64,000 nucleotides of DNA from Bacteroidota bacterium (lineage in GTDB: Bacteria > Bacteroidota > Bacteroidia > B-17B0 > Aurantibacillaceae): the NCBI GenBank assembly GCA_020403265.1, contig JADBXZ010000014.1, positions 124,001 through 188,000 of the forward strand, written 5' to 3'. A program made the position numbers and the translations under genes. Positions 20,101 through 28,621 of the stretch are shown here, piece by piece. The notes under the pieces were generated by a model. That model made no database searches. It worked only from the letters and a program-made list of their open reading frames with translations, and was not told where the DNA came from. How positions within the stretch are numbered: position 1 is the stretch's first letter; every line of letters starts with the position of its first letter.

Positions 20101-20868
20101 ATTAGTTTGACATTTAACTGGGATTAAACTTACATTCCAACTAATAGCCGCCGGCCCTGTACTATTATTAGTTCTCCCAGCAGCAGTTCCGGAGCAGTGC
20201 GTACCATGATTCATAGAATTATTAGAAGGAATCGTGTTATTATCACCATCAGCTGCGTCCCATCCATTCACATCATCTATGTAGCCATTCATGTCATTAT
20301 CGATGCCATCGCCTGCTATTTCACCTGGATTCGTCCATACATTAGGAGACAAATCCGGATGTGAACGATCAACTGCATTATCAATTACGGCTACCGTAAT
20401 ATTTAAACTACCTGTTGAAACATTCCAAGCATTTTGAGCATTAATTTGATTTAAATATGGCATGGTTCCACCTGTAAAATGTGGGTCGTTAGGAGCTAAA
20501 TCCACCGTATTAAGATTAACAGGTTCAGCATACTCTACACCTTTAATGCGAGATAAATCAGCAATTAACTCATCAATTTGATTAATTTGACTAAACTGAA
20601 CCTGCAACACATATGGTAAAACAGCGTCATCGTCTGCCTGATAAAATGGTTTGAAGACTTTAGTAGCACCATATTTAAAAAGTGTTTGACTCAAACTTCC
20701 AAGTTTACTGATTACGATATTGGATGGATTATCCTTTTGAACAGCCTTTAAAATACCCGGCTGCACTTTTAAATAAATTTGACCATCAACTTTATGTTTG
20801 TATACAGTTTGCGAAAGCAAACTTGAAGTTAAAACTGCAAAACCAATTGCGAATAAAGATTTTTTCAT
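17158..20868 (-). CDS. Secreted subtilisin-like (S8) peptidase with Ig/PKD repeats and type IX secretion tail
   Basis: The 1236-residue exoenzyme has a signal peptide at 1-20 and an N-terminal propeptide to about 130. The S8 catalytic domain follows, with Asp163 (VIDNAVD), His221 (HGTH), Asn315 (AAGNS) and Ser385 (GTSMATP). Then come a PKD-like domain (about 455-540), a jelly-roll/cleaved-adhesin-like region (about 545-700), a series of Ig-like repeats rich in NTGST motifs and two SprB-like repeats. The C-terminal type A sorting domain starts near SIYPNPSNGIVVVEL. It should be secreted by the type IX system and anchored to the cell surface or released. Confidence 0.93.
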   Translation of the reverse strand: MKKSLFAIGFAVLTSSLLSQTVYKHKVDGQIYLKVQPGILKAVQKDNPSNIVISKLGSLSQTLFKYGATKVFKPFYQADDDAVLPYVLQVQFSQINQIDELIADLSRIKGVEYAEPVNLNTVDLAPNDPHFTGGTMPYLNQINAQNAWNVSTGSLNITVAVIDNAVDRSHPDLSPNVWTNPGEIAGDGIDNDMNGYIDDVNGWDAADGDNNTIPSNNSMNHGTHCSGTAAGRTNNSTGPAAISWNVSLIPVKCQTNGGSTTGIVAGYQGIVYAAKVKARVISCSWGGPGTGSAAEQAVINYAWGRGCIVIAAAGNSNTNALHYPAAYNNVYSVASVGTGPSAPWGTLNVKSGFSNYGTWVDICAPGENIRSTYPANTYGYSSGTSMATPCVAGLAALMLSRSPQMTATDVLNCINSTAVNIYPVNSGTLAGQLGAGRIEAYQAMLCAAGFSAQPVVSHFYAPVRLTCPSTPISFVDSSLYLPTAWSWTFQAGTPATSTSSNPSVSWATPGTFSVALQATNPNGGNVNTKVSYITVAGPQLLPLTEGFQATTFVPSNWTPVNIDNDGYFWKRRTGLGAFGTSTACAWFDNYNEDVAPARDEIRTPKYVFSSVTQATLRFDVAYRQYDNQYSDTLEVKLSTNCGTSWTTIYSRGGSTLSTVPGTLTASQFTPTTAQWRTDSVNITSLAAGQANVMIAFVNRGHYGQALFLDNINLRANSASFNNPASACSGAAVTMTNTSSGAVSYSWSTSGGGGTSTATNPTFSFSTTGIQTITLTAINGTNVSVSTKTINVTSGPPLTVTGTSSICSGSSANITASGATSYSWNTGSTTNSISVSPLSTTIYSVTGTTGGCSTFTTYNLNVTTTPTVVVANQTICAGGTATLNATGATTYSWNTGSTANPITVTPASNTNYTVIGFNGSCTNTKTLSVNIGSSISINLTPAIPQLCIGNSLTITASGAATYTWNTGSNAASIVVNPTVATNYTVSGTNAGCNGTNAFSVAVNSNPTASGSATNISCNGLTNGMLLVNPASGTAPYTYSWTPGGQTTANVNGLGVGSYSCVVTDSKGCKVNFAGSITQPSALTNSINNSPASCGVCTNGSATVSVSGGTSPYTYNWLPSGGTAATATSLAPQCYTVNITDANGCANSATTCVSFASGISNLNISENLSIYPNPSNGIVVVELQGAFNLVVHNQLGQLILNQQADSKATLNFSEYAKGVYTIQISQEGNSIYKKLILE

Positions 20869-20979
20869 TTGAAATGACTTAAATTGACAATAATAAAATT
20901 AAACTATCAAAATGTTAAAACCAATATTTTTACTAATTATTTATTAGATTTAGACAAAAATATTTTCAACGGCAAAAAG

Positions 20980-21903
20980 ATGAGATTAGCGGTTATAGAT
21001 TGTGGCACCAACACCTTTAATCTTTTGGTTGTTGAAGTTAATGGTAACGAATTTAAAAAAATCATTAAAACGCGTATACCTGTCAAGCTAGGAGAAAATA
21101 CCATAAACGTCGGATACATAAACGAAGCTGCTTATCAAAGGGGACAAAATGCATTAGCAGAATTTAAAACCATATGTAATGAACTAAAGGTCTATCAAAT
21201 CCATGCATTTGCAACTTCTGCCATTAGAGATGCCAATAATGGAGCTAAATTTACAAACGATGCCTTAATAAAATTCAACATTACCATTCAAACCATTGAT
21301 GGGAATAAAGAAGCAGAATTGATTTATTATGGTAACAGATTAGCTGCACCGCTTAGTGAAAAGGTAAGTTTAATTATGGATATTGGCGGTGGAAGTAACG
21401 AATACATTTTATGTACGAGGGATCAAATTTTATGGAAACAAAGTTTTAAATTAGGCGCAGCCAGATTGATTGATAAATTTAAACCGGAAAATCCTTTGAA
21501 GAGAGAAACTGAGTTGGCCATGCTTAATTATCTTAATCTTGAGCTATCTGATCTTTTTAAAGCCTGTGCTAAATATCAACCAACAGAGTTAGTTGGTTCT
21601 TCAGGTGCATTCGACTCAATCATTGAAATGATTCACGGAGAATTAAACGGCGAACCGTTTACCGAAAATCAATTATGCTATGATGTAACCCTTGATAATT
21701 TTAAAAAGATCTACGATAGAGTTCTTGGTTCAACAATAGAAGAACGTAAAAATATTAAAGGACTAATTGAAATGCGCGTGGATATGATTGTTATCTCTTG
21801 TATCTTAATTCAGTATACATTAAGTAGCTTAAACATAAATAAATTAAGGGTATCTACCTATTCTCTAAAAGAAGGTGCCCTCTATCAACTTATCAACTCC
21901 TGA
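20980..21903 (+). CDS. Ppx/GppA family exopolyphosphatase
   Basis: The track ORF starts at a TTG at 20884, but the family start is MRLAVIDCGTNTFNLL. The ATG at 20980 is therefore used (307 residues). Phosphate-binding glycine motifs DCGTNT and DIGGGSNEY and the SAIRDANN stretch are intact. These enzymes split polyphosphate or convert pppGpp to ppGpp. The protein is the short, single-module form common in Bacteroidota. It ends 5 nt before the response regulator gene, so the two are probably co-transcribed. Confidence 0.9.
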   Translation: MRLAVIDCGTNTFNLLVVEVNGNEFKKIIKTRIPVKLGENTINVGYINEAAYQRGQNALAEFKTICNELKVYQIHAFATSAIRDANNGAKFTNDALIKFNITIQTIDGNKEAELIYYGNRLAAPLSEKVSLIMDIGGGSNEYILCTRDQILWKQSFKLGAARLIDKFKPENPLKRETELAMLNYLNLELSDLFKACAKYQPTELVGSSGAFDSIIEMIHGELNGEPFTENQLCYDVTLDNFKKIYDRVLGSTIEERKNIKGLIEMRVDMIVISCILIQYTLSSLNINKLRVSTYSLKEGALYQLINS

Positions 21904-21908
21904 AAAAC

Positions 21909-23060
21909 ATGGCAAAAATTTTAATTATTGATGATGAAAAAGCCATTCGTAGAACAATTACGGATATATTAGAATTTGAAAAACATCTAATTGATGAAGC
22001 CGAAGATGGCCTTGTTGGATTTGAAAAAGCAACTAAAAATGTATACGATGTTATTTTATGTGACATTAAAATGCCCAAAATGGATGGTGAAGAACTCTTA
22101 AATAAACTTTTAGAACAAAACATCAGCAGCTCCATTATTATGATGAGTGGGCATGGAACTATTGATACAGCAGTTAGTGCAGTAAAAAAAGGTGCTTACG
22201 ACTATCTGCCAAAACCAATTGACTTAAATCGTTTATTGGTGAGTATTAAAAACGCTTTAGACAAAACTGAATTGGTAACGGAAACCAAAACGTTGAAGAA
22301 AAAAATTAACAAAAGCGTTGAAATAATTGGTGAATCTGATGCAATTTTAAAGGTAAAAGAAATTATTGAGAAAGTAGCGCCAACAGAAGCACGCGTGCTA
22401 ATTACAGGAAGTAATGGCAGTGGTAAGGAGTTGGTTGCAAAATTACTTCATGAAAAAAGTAGCAGAGCAAATAATACTTTGGTAGAAGTAAATTGTGCTG
22501 CCATCCCATCTGAGTTGATAGAAAGCGAATTGTTCGGTCACGAAAAAGGTTCGTTTACGAGTGCAGTAGCACAACGAAAGGGTAAGTTTGAATTAGCCGA
22601 AGGAGGTACTATTTTTTTAGATGAGATAGGCGACATGAGTTTAAGCGCACAAGCCAAAGTTTTAAGAGCCTTACAAGAAAACAAAATAACTCGAGTTGGA
22701 GGTGATAAAGAGATTAAGGTGAATGTTAGAGTAATTGCTGCAACCAACAAAAATTTACAAAAAGAAATTGAATTGGGTAATTTTAGAGAAGACTTATTTC
22801 ATCGATTATCGGTTATTCCTATTCATGTGCCCTCGCTTGACGAACGTAAAGACGATATCCCTTTATTAACAGAATATTTTAATCAAATCATTTCGCAGGA
22901 AATGGGCTCAGCAAAAAAAGAAATAGAAAAAGATGCTGTTGCTGAATTACAAAATAAAAACTGGCCAGGTAATATCCGTCAGTTTAGAAATGTAATTGAA
23001 AGACTGATTATTTTGAGTGGAAAAGCAATTACTGCCAATGATGTGAAGCAATTTGCTTAA
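21909..23060 (+). CDS. NtrC-like sigma-54 activator response regulator lacking a DNA-binding domain
   Basis: The 383-residue protein has a receiver with Asp52 (LCDIKMPKMDG) and an AAA+ sigma-54 activation domain. Walker A is GSNGSGKE, the sigma-54 contact loop reads GSFTSA in place of GAFTGA, and Walker B is FLDEIGDM. The protein ends about 20 residues after WPGNIRQFRNVIERL. It therefore lacks the Fis-type helix-turn-helix that normally makes NtrC relatives about 450-480 residues long. It may act from solution or through a partner. The end overlaps the convergent carbonic anhydrase gene by 4 nt. Confidence 0.88.
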   Translation: MAKILIIDDEKAIRRTITDILEFEKHLIDEAEDGLVGFEKATKNVYDVILCDIKMPKMDGEELLNKLLEQNISSSIIMMSGHGTIDTAVSAVKKGAYDYLPKPIDLNRLLVSIKNALDKTELVTETKTLKKKINKSVEIIGESDAILKVKEIIEKVAPTEARVLITGSNGSGKELVAKLLHEKSSRANNTLVEVNCAAIPSELIESELFGHEKGSFTSAVAQRKGKFELAEGGTIFLDEIGDMSLSAQAKVLRALQENKITRVGGDKEIKVNVRVIAATNKNLQKEIELGNFREDLFHRLSVIPIHVPSLDERKDDIPLLTEYFNQIISQEMGSAKKEIEKDAVAELQNKNWPGNIRQFRNVIERLIILSGKAITANDVKQFA

Positions 23061-23713
23061 TCTTCAAATTCGTAGCGATAAATCTCCGGCAAGTCCTCCT
23101 TGTTATCGTGGATAGTATTTAACTCGGTTATTAGGCCATTGTTCATTCCATACACCCAACCATGTATAACTAAACCCCTACCTTGATGCCAAGCTTTTTG
23201 AACAATTTTGGTCTCAGCTAAATTTTTAACCTGCTGCATCACATTCAATTCAGTTAATCTGTCTGAACGCTTATCAATGTCCATTATTTGCTCCAGCTCA
23301 TTTTGATTTCTATGGTACACATCTTTAATATTTCGTAACCATTTATCTACAAGTCCAAAAGTTTTATTCGTCATAGCAGCTCTAACACCACCACATCCAT
23401 AATGACCACAAACAATAATGTGTTTTACCTCTAATACATTTACTGCATATTCCAGCACACTCATTAAATTAAAATCCGTATGAACAACTAAATTGGCGAT
23501 GTTGCGATGCACGAATATTTCACCGCTTTCTGTGTTGGTTACTTCGTTAGCAGGCACCCTACTATCACTACAGCCAATCCAAAGATAATCAGGCTTCTGC
23601 CCAAGAGATAATTTTTTGAAATATTCAGGATCGTTAAACGTTCTTGAGTCTGAAAATAGTTTATTTCCGCGAATTAATTTGTTGTAGGATTCGTCAATAA
23701 TTGATTTAGACAT
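23057..23713 (-). CDS. Beta-class carbonic anhydrase
   Basis: The 218-residue protein has the zinc-binding set Cys48 with Asp50/Arg52 (CSDSRVPANEV) and the His-Cys pair in GHYGCGGVRAA (about 103-106). It interconverts CO2 and bicarbonate in the cytoplasm. It lies 73 nt downstream of a SulP transporter on the same strand. This pairing is known for bicarbonate uptake systems and suggests joint function. Confidence 0.95.
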   Translation of the reverse strand: MSKSIIDESYNKLIRGNKLFSDSRTFNDPEYFKKLSLGQKPDYLWIGCSDSRVPANEVTNTESGEIFVHRNIANLVVHTDFNLMSVLEYAVNVLEVKHIIVCGHYGCGGVRAAMTNKTFGLVDKWLRNIKDVYHRNQNELEQIMDIDKRSDRLTELNVMQQVKNLAETKIVQKAWHQGRGLVIHGWVYGMNNGLITELNTIHDNKEDLPEIYRYEFED

Positions 23714-23786
23714 GTGATTAAATGTGTTTTAAAAAAGAATTAGAGTTAATTGGTAGCTAATTTATATATTAATTCTTTTCTATCTA

Positions 23787-25397
23787 TTATTTTTTCTTTT
23801 GTTTCAAACTAGAATAGATGTGATTTGAAAAAGCCACATGATTATCAGTACCAATAATGGTACACTCTCCTCCAGATTTTATATAAATTTCGCTAAAGTT
23901 CTTTAAATTTTGCATTACGGTTGAGTCAATTAATTTTGCCTTCCCAATATCAATTATTACATTATTTTTAATTTCAATTGCAGACATTTCTTTTTTGATT
24001 TTTATGAAATTTAAAAAGTGAGCAGACTCTTCAATTGTAATTGTATATAAGTTATTTACTCTTGTAATTTGTACATAAGATTTAAATAAACTCTTAAAGG
24101 TTAGTCCGTTTATAAAAAGAATTAATATCTTAGAAATTGTCCCTATCAAAATTCCAACCAACAAATCAAATGTTAGAGTAAATATTATTGTAACAACAAA
24201 AGCCAATAATTGCTCTTTCCCTATTTTTAATACCAGCATTAATTGTGAAGGATTAGCTAATCGAACACCAACACTGATCAAAATTGCGGCTAATGCCGGC
24301 TTAGGAATTAAAGAACTGAATTTTACAGCGTAAACTAAAAACATTAACATAATTACACCATGAAAGAAATTAGACCAACGCGTTTTTGCCCCATAACTAA
24401 TGTTTGCTGTACTTCTTGCAACTTCCGAGATTATAGGCAATCCACCAACAAACCCACTTGCGATGTTACCAACACCAATTGCAATTAAATCCCGATTAGG
24501 TTGAGATTTATCTTTTTTATTAACCATTAAATCAATTGCATTTACAGTTAACATTGATTCTAAGCTTCCAATTATAGCAAAAATAAGTGTATGTTTAATA
24601 AACAAAATACCCTGTTTAAAGCCATCAAAATTTACATTTATAGTTAACACATCAAACAATCCTTGATTAAAATTAATGTAATAAAGCGGTAATCCTTTTT
24701 CATCTTTAAGATCGTTCAATCCTATTAGAAAAGAAAAAGGGATAATTACCAATAGCATCATAACAGGGCCTGGAACTCGTTTTAATTTTTGAGGAATTAT
24801 CAACGGCCAGGTAAACAAAATAACGAGCGCAACTAAACCAACAAGAAAAGCCTTGAAATTCATATTTTGAATGGCTTTAGGTAATTCTAAAAAAAGTTCA
24901 ATCGGTTCGATGATAGGTTTGTTATGATCATCTAACGGATTAAATCCTAAAACACTGTGTAATTGTTTACTTAAAATTATTAAACCAATAGCTGCAAGCA
25001 TGCCTTTAACAACAGAAAATGGAAAAATTTCCGTTAATGATCCAAATCGGATTAAGCCAAAAATTACCTGAAGAAACCCGGAAGCAATGATAACACCGAG
25101 CGTTAATTTCCAACCAATCTGCCCGCCACCAAAATCAGCAACCGAAGATGCCACCAATACAATTAAACCAGCAGCAGGTCCCTTAATACTAAGTGGAGAA
25201 CCAGAGAAAAAAGCAACTATACATCCTCCAATCGCAGCGGTGATTAATCCATATATAGGTTGAAAATCACTTGCCTGTGCGATACCAATACTTAATGGCA
25301 GGGCCAGCAGAAATACCAAAAATCCAGCAATAAAATCAGAAATAAAATTTTTTCTAAAATCTCTCAGCTCATTTTTTAACTCGTTTATCAATTTCAT
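23787..25397 (-). CDS. SulP family anion transporter (possible bicarbonate transporter)
   Basis: The track ORF starts at 25487, but its first 30 residues do not resemble the family. The ATG at 25397 (MKLINELKNELRDF) gives 536 residues and is used. Ten or more membrane segments are followed by a C-terminal STAS domain (IDIGKAKLIDSTVMQNL). SulP proteins carry sulfate, bicarbonate or other anions. The carbonic anhydrase next door points to bicarbonate, but the substrate is an inference. Confidence 0.88.
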   Translation of the reverse strand: MKLINELKNELRDFRKNFISDFIAGFLVFLLALPLSIGIAQASDFQPIYGLITAAIGGCIVAFFSGSPLSIKGPAAGLIVLVASSVADFGGGQIGWKLTLGVIIASGFLQVIFGLIRFGSLTEIFPFSVVKGMLAAIGLIILSKQLHSVLGFNPLDDHNKPIIEPIELFLELPKAIQNMNFKAFLVGLVALVILFTWPLIIPQKLKRVPGPVMMLLVIIPFSFLIGLNDLKDEKGLPLYYINFNQGLFDVLTINVNFDGFKQGILFIKHTLIFAIIGSLESMLTVNAIDLMVNKKDKSQPNRDLIAIGVGNIASGFVGGLPIISEVARSTANISYGAKTRWSNFFHGVIMLMFLVYAVKFSSLIPKPALAAILISVGVRLANPSQLMLVLKIGKEQLLAFVVTIIFTLTFDLLVGILIGTISKILILFINGLTFKSLFKSYVQITRVNNLYTITIEESAHFLNFIKIKKEMSAIEIKNNVIIDIGKAKLIDSTVMQNLKNFSEIYIKSGGECTIIGTDNHVAFSNHIYSSLKQKKK

Positions 25398-25490
25398 TTT
25401 ACCTCTAAGAACATTATTTGAATCGTCAAATACGATCAAAAACTTCGGATGAAAATAGTAAAATAAAGCGTACAAAAAGAGGTACAATAA

Positions 25491-26399
25491 TTAAAAATTA
25501 TAATTACTGCTATTATTAATTAACCAAACCATTAATTTTCTATCATCGCCTGAAGAAACCAATGTTTTTCCATCTGATTCCCAATAAATTTTATTGACAG
25601 AAAATTGATGACCAGTAAAATTTTCATATGCAATGGTTTTAGGAGCTCCTATATTGTTTGAGTCCCAAATTTTAATAGTTTTATCTCTGCTTGCAGTAGC
25701 CATTAAATTTTGAGTTTTAGAAAACTCAATAGCATAAATAGCATAATTATGTGCTGGAATGGATTTTACCGGTTCTAAATTGAGTGTCCAGATGTTTAAA
25801 TGCGCATCCCAGCCACCACTTAACACCAAATCACTGTTGGGATGAAACTTAGCCACATTACAGGATTTTTCATGTGCAATGATTGAGTTAATAAGCAATT
25901 TCTTATCAAGATCTATTAACTTTATGTTAGAATCGCCACATGCCAATAATGCCAAATTGCCTTTTATATCTACACTTCTAAGTTTTTCATCTGAAAATTT
26001 AACAAGTCGTTCTATAACTAAAGTATCTAAATTAGTAAATCCTAAAAACCCATCAGAACTTGCACTAAGTAAATAACCATTGTAATGCTTTAGGTCAAAA
26101 ATTGCAGAGTTGTGAAGATGTATTAATTTTATCTCTTTTTGTAAATTTAAATCAACAACATGAATTTTGCCACCGGAGGTCCCGATCATCAGTTGATTTA
26201 AAACCTCATAGTAAAACAAACTATATATTGTTTCGTTTGACCTTATTAACAATTTTGACTTATCTTGATTATTGATATCCCATAATATAACATGCTTATC
26301 AACTCCACCAGAAAAAACATAGCCATCACGTAAAGGAATCATCGCATAAATGGCTGCTTTATGACCTGTTAATTCAATTTTCTTTGTGATTTCCAGCAT
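25491..26399 (-). CDS. WD40 repeat protein
   Basis: The 302-residue protein is made of about six or seven WD40 blades, with endings such as HVILWDI, HLNIWTL, KTIKIWDS and KLMVWLI. There is no signal peptide, so it is probably a cytoplasmic scaffold. It precedes the SulP and carbonic anhydrase genes on the same strand with a gap of about 90 nt. No enzymatic motif was seen, and the partner is unknown. Confidence 0.85.
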   Translation of the reverse strand: MLEITKKIELTGHKAAIYAMIPLRDGYVFSGGVDKHVILWDINNQDKSKLLIRSNETIYSLFYYEVLNQLMIGTSGGKIHVVDLNLQKEIKLIHLHNSAIFDLKHYNGYLLSASSDGFLGFTNLDTLVIERLVKFSDEKLRSVDIKGNLALLACGDSNIKLIDLDKKLLINSIIAHEKSCNVAKFHPNSDLVLSGGWDAHLNIWTLNLEPVKSIPAHNYAIYAIEFSKTQNLMATASRDKTIKIWDSNNIGAPKTIAYENFTGHQFSVNKIYWESDGKTLVSSGDDRKLMVWLINNSSNYNF

Positions 26400-26471
26400 T
26401 TTTTTAATAAACTGAAATTAAAAACAATTCAATACTCAAAATAAATACTTAAAATACACTCATCAAAAATT

Positions 26472-26879
26472 TTACTTTTCTTTGATAAAAAAGTAATCCT
26501 GTTTTGTTTTATCATTAGTTAGAATAAGTGAATCGGAATTGAATTTATAACTCATGGTATTAAAATTATCCATAACAGCATATTCAGTATTTGAGATTTT
26601 ATCATCACAAATAGATTTTGTACCAAACAAAGATTTAAAAGTGATTTGATTGCCAGTAATACTGTATTTTGCACTCAATTGATTACAAACTTTTAAGTAA
26701 ACTTTCATTGAATCAAAACGCATGCTAAAATCATAGGTAATTAAGTTAAAACTAGTTGAAGCAGCCGTATTTGTATATCTTATTAACTTCCATTTTGTGT
26801 TTTTAAGCGCATTAATTTGCGCATTATTAAAGTTAATAAAGCCGACAAAAAATATGATTGTAATTATTGGTTTCATCAT
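26472..26879 (-). CDS. META/HslJ-like domain secreted protein
   Basis: The 135-residue protein has a signal peptide (to NNAQ) and a META-like pattern: NTKWKLIRY near the start, then VCNQLSAKYSITGNQITF and a second Cys (KSICDD). This echoes the Cys/Asn layout of HslJ. Function in the family is poorly known (heat and novobiocin resistance in E. coli HslJ). It stands alone. Confidence 0.6.
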   Translation of the reverse strand: MMKPIITIIFFVGFINFNNAQINALKNTKWKLIRYTNTAASTSFNLITYDFSMRFDSMKVYLKVCNQLSAKYSITGNQITFKSLFGTKSICDDKISNTEYAVMDNFNTMSYKFNSDSLILTNDKTKQDYFFIKEK

Positions 26880-26976
26880 TTAAATGTACAAATAAAACTG
26901 ATAATGGTTACAAAATAAACGAAAGATAAAACTTTGCAAACCATTGCAGATAGTATAATTCCGTAATTAAATAAAA

Positions 26977-27828
26977 TTATTCGCATCCATTTTCAGGTGT
27001 GCAAACTTTTCCCGACACTTTTGCATCCTTTAATTGAGTTTCGGCCTTTTCCCAGCTTGTAAAGGCTTTTTGCAATATATCTTTAAATACGTCACTACCT
27101 TGTGCACCCGAAACAGCATACTGCCGATTGAATACAAAAAAAGGAACACCTGTAACACCAATTCGTTTCGCATCCTCAATATCTGATTTCACTTCATCTG
27201 CAAAACTATCGCTAATTAATAGTTGATTTAAATCAACTTCAGATATGCCAATTTCTTTACCTAAAGCAATTAATAAATTAACATCGCACATATCTTTACC
27301 CTCTGAGAAATATGCTTTAAATAAACGTTCTTCAGCTTTGTCACCTAAACCAAAGGTCTTGGCGAGCTGTATCAAACGATGTGCATCAAAAGAATTAGCT
27401 ACAACTGCAATATCAAAATTATAATTGAGACCAACTCCTTTGGCCATATCAGATACGTTACGATGGAGTGAAATTGATTGCTCCAATGAAATACCTTTTC
27501 GCTTTGCCAAATATTCATAGGTAGATAATTTACTGGAAGGTTTGGGCAAAGAGGGGTCCAATAAAAAACTTCTCCATACAACTTCTATTTTCCCAGAGGA
27601 AGAAAATTCTTTTAAAGCCTCTTCAAACTGTCTTTTACCAATGTAACAAAATGGACACATAATATCAGACCAAATTTCTACCCTCATTTTCTCGTTTGTC
27701 ATATAATTACTTTTTGTTAATTTAAGTGAATCTTTCTTATAATTACTTTGAGCGATTGAACTAATAAACAAACTGCTAAAAATTAAGACAATTATTTTCC
27801 TACTACTATAACCCAGTAAATTAAACAT
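26977..27828 (-). CDS. DsbA/FrnE-family oxidoreductase with N-terminal signal peptide
   Basis: The track start is a TTG at 27858. The ATG at 27828 begins MFNLLGYSSRKIIVLIF, an apparent signal peptide ending SSIAQ, so this start is used (283 residues). The thioredoxin-fold DsbA domain starts at RVEIWSDIMCPFCYIGKRQF with a CPFC redox motif, and has VTGVPFFVFN with the cis-proline. FrnE-like relatives are usually cytoplasmic, so the leader is notable. An internal start at MTNEKMRVEIW would remove it. Confidence 0.85.
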   Translation of the reverse strand: MFNLLGYSSRKIIVLIFSSLFISSIAQSNYKKDSLKLTKSNYMTNEKMRVEIWSDIMCPFCYIGKRQFEEALKEFSSSGKIEVVWRSFLLDPSLPKPSSKLSTYEYLAKRKGISLEQSISLHRNVSDMAKGVGLNYNFDIAVVANSFDAHRLIQLAKTFGLGDKAEERLFKAYFSEGKDMCDVNLLIALGKEIGISEVDLNQLLISDSFADEVKSDIEDAKRIGVTGVPFFVFNRQYAVSGAQGSDVFKDILQKAFTSWEKAETQLKDAKVSGKVCTPENGCE

Positions 27829-27931
27829 GTCATTAAAATTTATTTGAAAAATAGACAATCCACATTTTAAAATTAGGTATAATTATTTAAAAAAATAAAT
27901 CATAGTTAAGTTAATAGTATTTAGGCTAAAA

Positions 27932-28621
27932 CTACTTCACAAAACTAACCATCATATTTTTAAGGTTCTCTCGATAAGAATCTGAAACCGGCAAATCGGT
28001 GTTTAAAATTTTTACAGATGAATTTGAATAACTTTGAATGTGATTTAAATTCACCAGATACGAACGATGAATTTTACAAAAGGTGGAGCTTGACAAATGC
28101 TCTTCAAAATATTTTAAACTCTTAGTAATTAATAAACTATCACTTTTGAACTGCAATAATGTATAATTATCATTTGCTCTCAAAAAACACAAATTACTCA
28201 AACAAATTTTAATCCAAGCACCTTTGTCTTTTACAAATAAAAAATCGTTTTTTGTTTCGTTTGCATGCTTTTCAAGAGCTAAATCAATCGCAATTTCAAC
28301 ATCAAAATTTTTAAATGGCTTTGAAATGAATCCCAATGGTTTTGAATCTAAAACTCTTTTTCTTGTTTTATCGTCAGTATTTGAAGAAATGTACAAAAAA
28401 GGTATTTGATGATGATGATTTATATAGTTCGCGAGATCAACACCGTCTTCAATTCCGGGCACTTTAATATCCAAAAGCAGTAAATCTATCTGCTCAGTCA
28501 ATTTGCGCTTAACCTCTTCTACTGTTGATACACTAAATGATAATTCAAATCCCTTGTCTTTAACAAGCTCACCAAGGTGCTCAGCAATCATTATTTCGTC
28601 TTCTAAAATTCCTATTTTCAT
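27932..28621 (-). CDS. LytTR-family response regulator
   Basis: The 229-residue protein has a receiver with Asp51 (LLLLDIKVPG) and Lys in FISKPFKNF. A LytTR domain fills the C-terminal half (TFCKIHRSYLVNLNHI). The start overlaps the upstream histidine kinase by 4 nt (ATGA), marking the two as a coupled pair. The LytTR recognition sequence cannot be inferred here. Confidence 0.9.
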   Translation of the reverse strand: MKIGILEDEIMIAEHLGELVKDKGFELSFSVSTVEEVKRKLTEQIDLLLLDIKVPGIEDGVDLANYINHHHQIPFLYISSNTDDKTRKRVLDSKPLGFISKPFKNFDVEIAIDLALEKHANETKNDFLFVKDKGAWIKICLSNLCFLRANDNYTLLQFKSDSLLITKSLKYFEEHLSSSTFCKIHRSYLVNLNHIQSYSNSSVKILNTDLPVSDSYRENLKNMMVSFVK

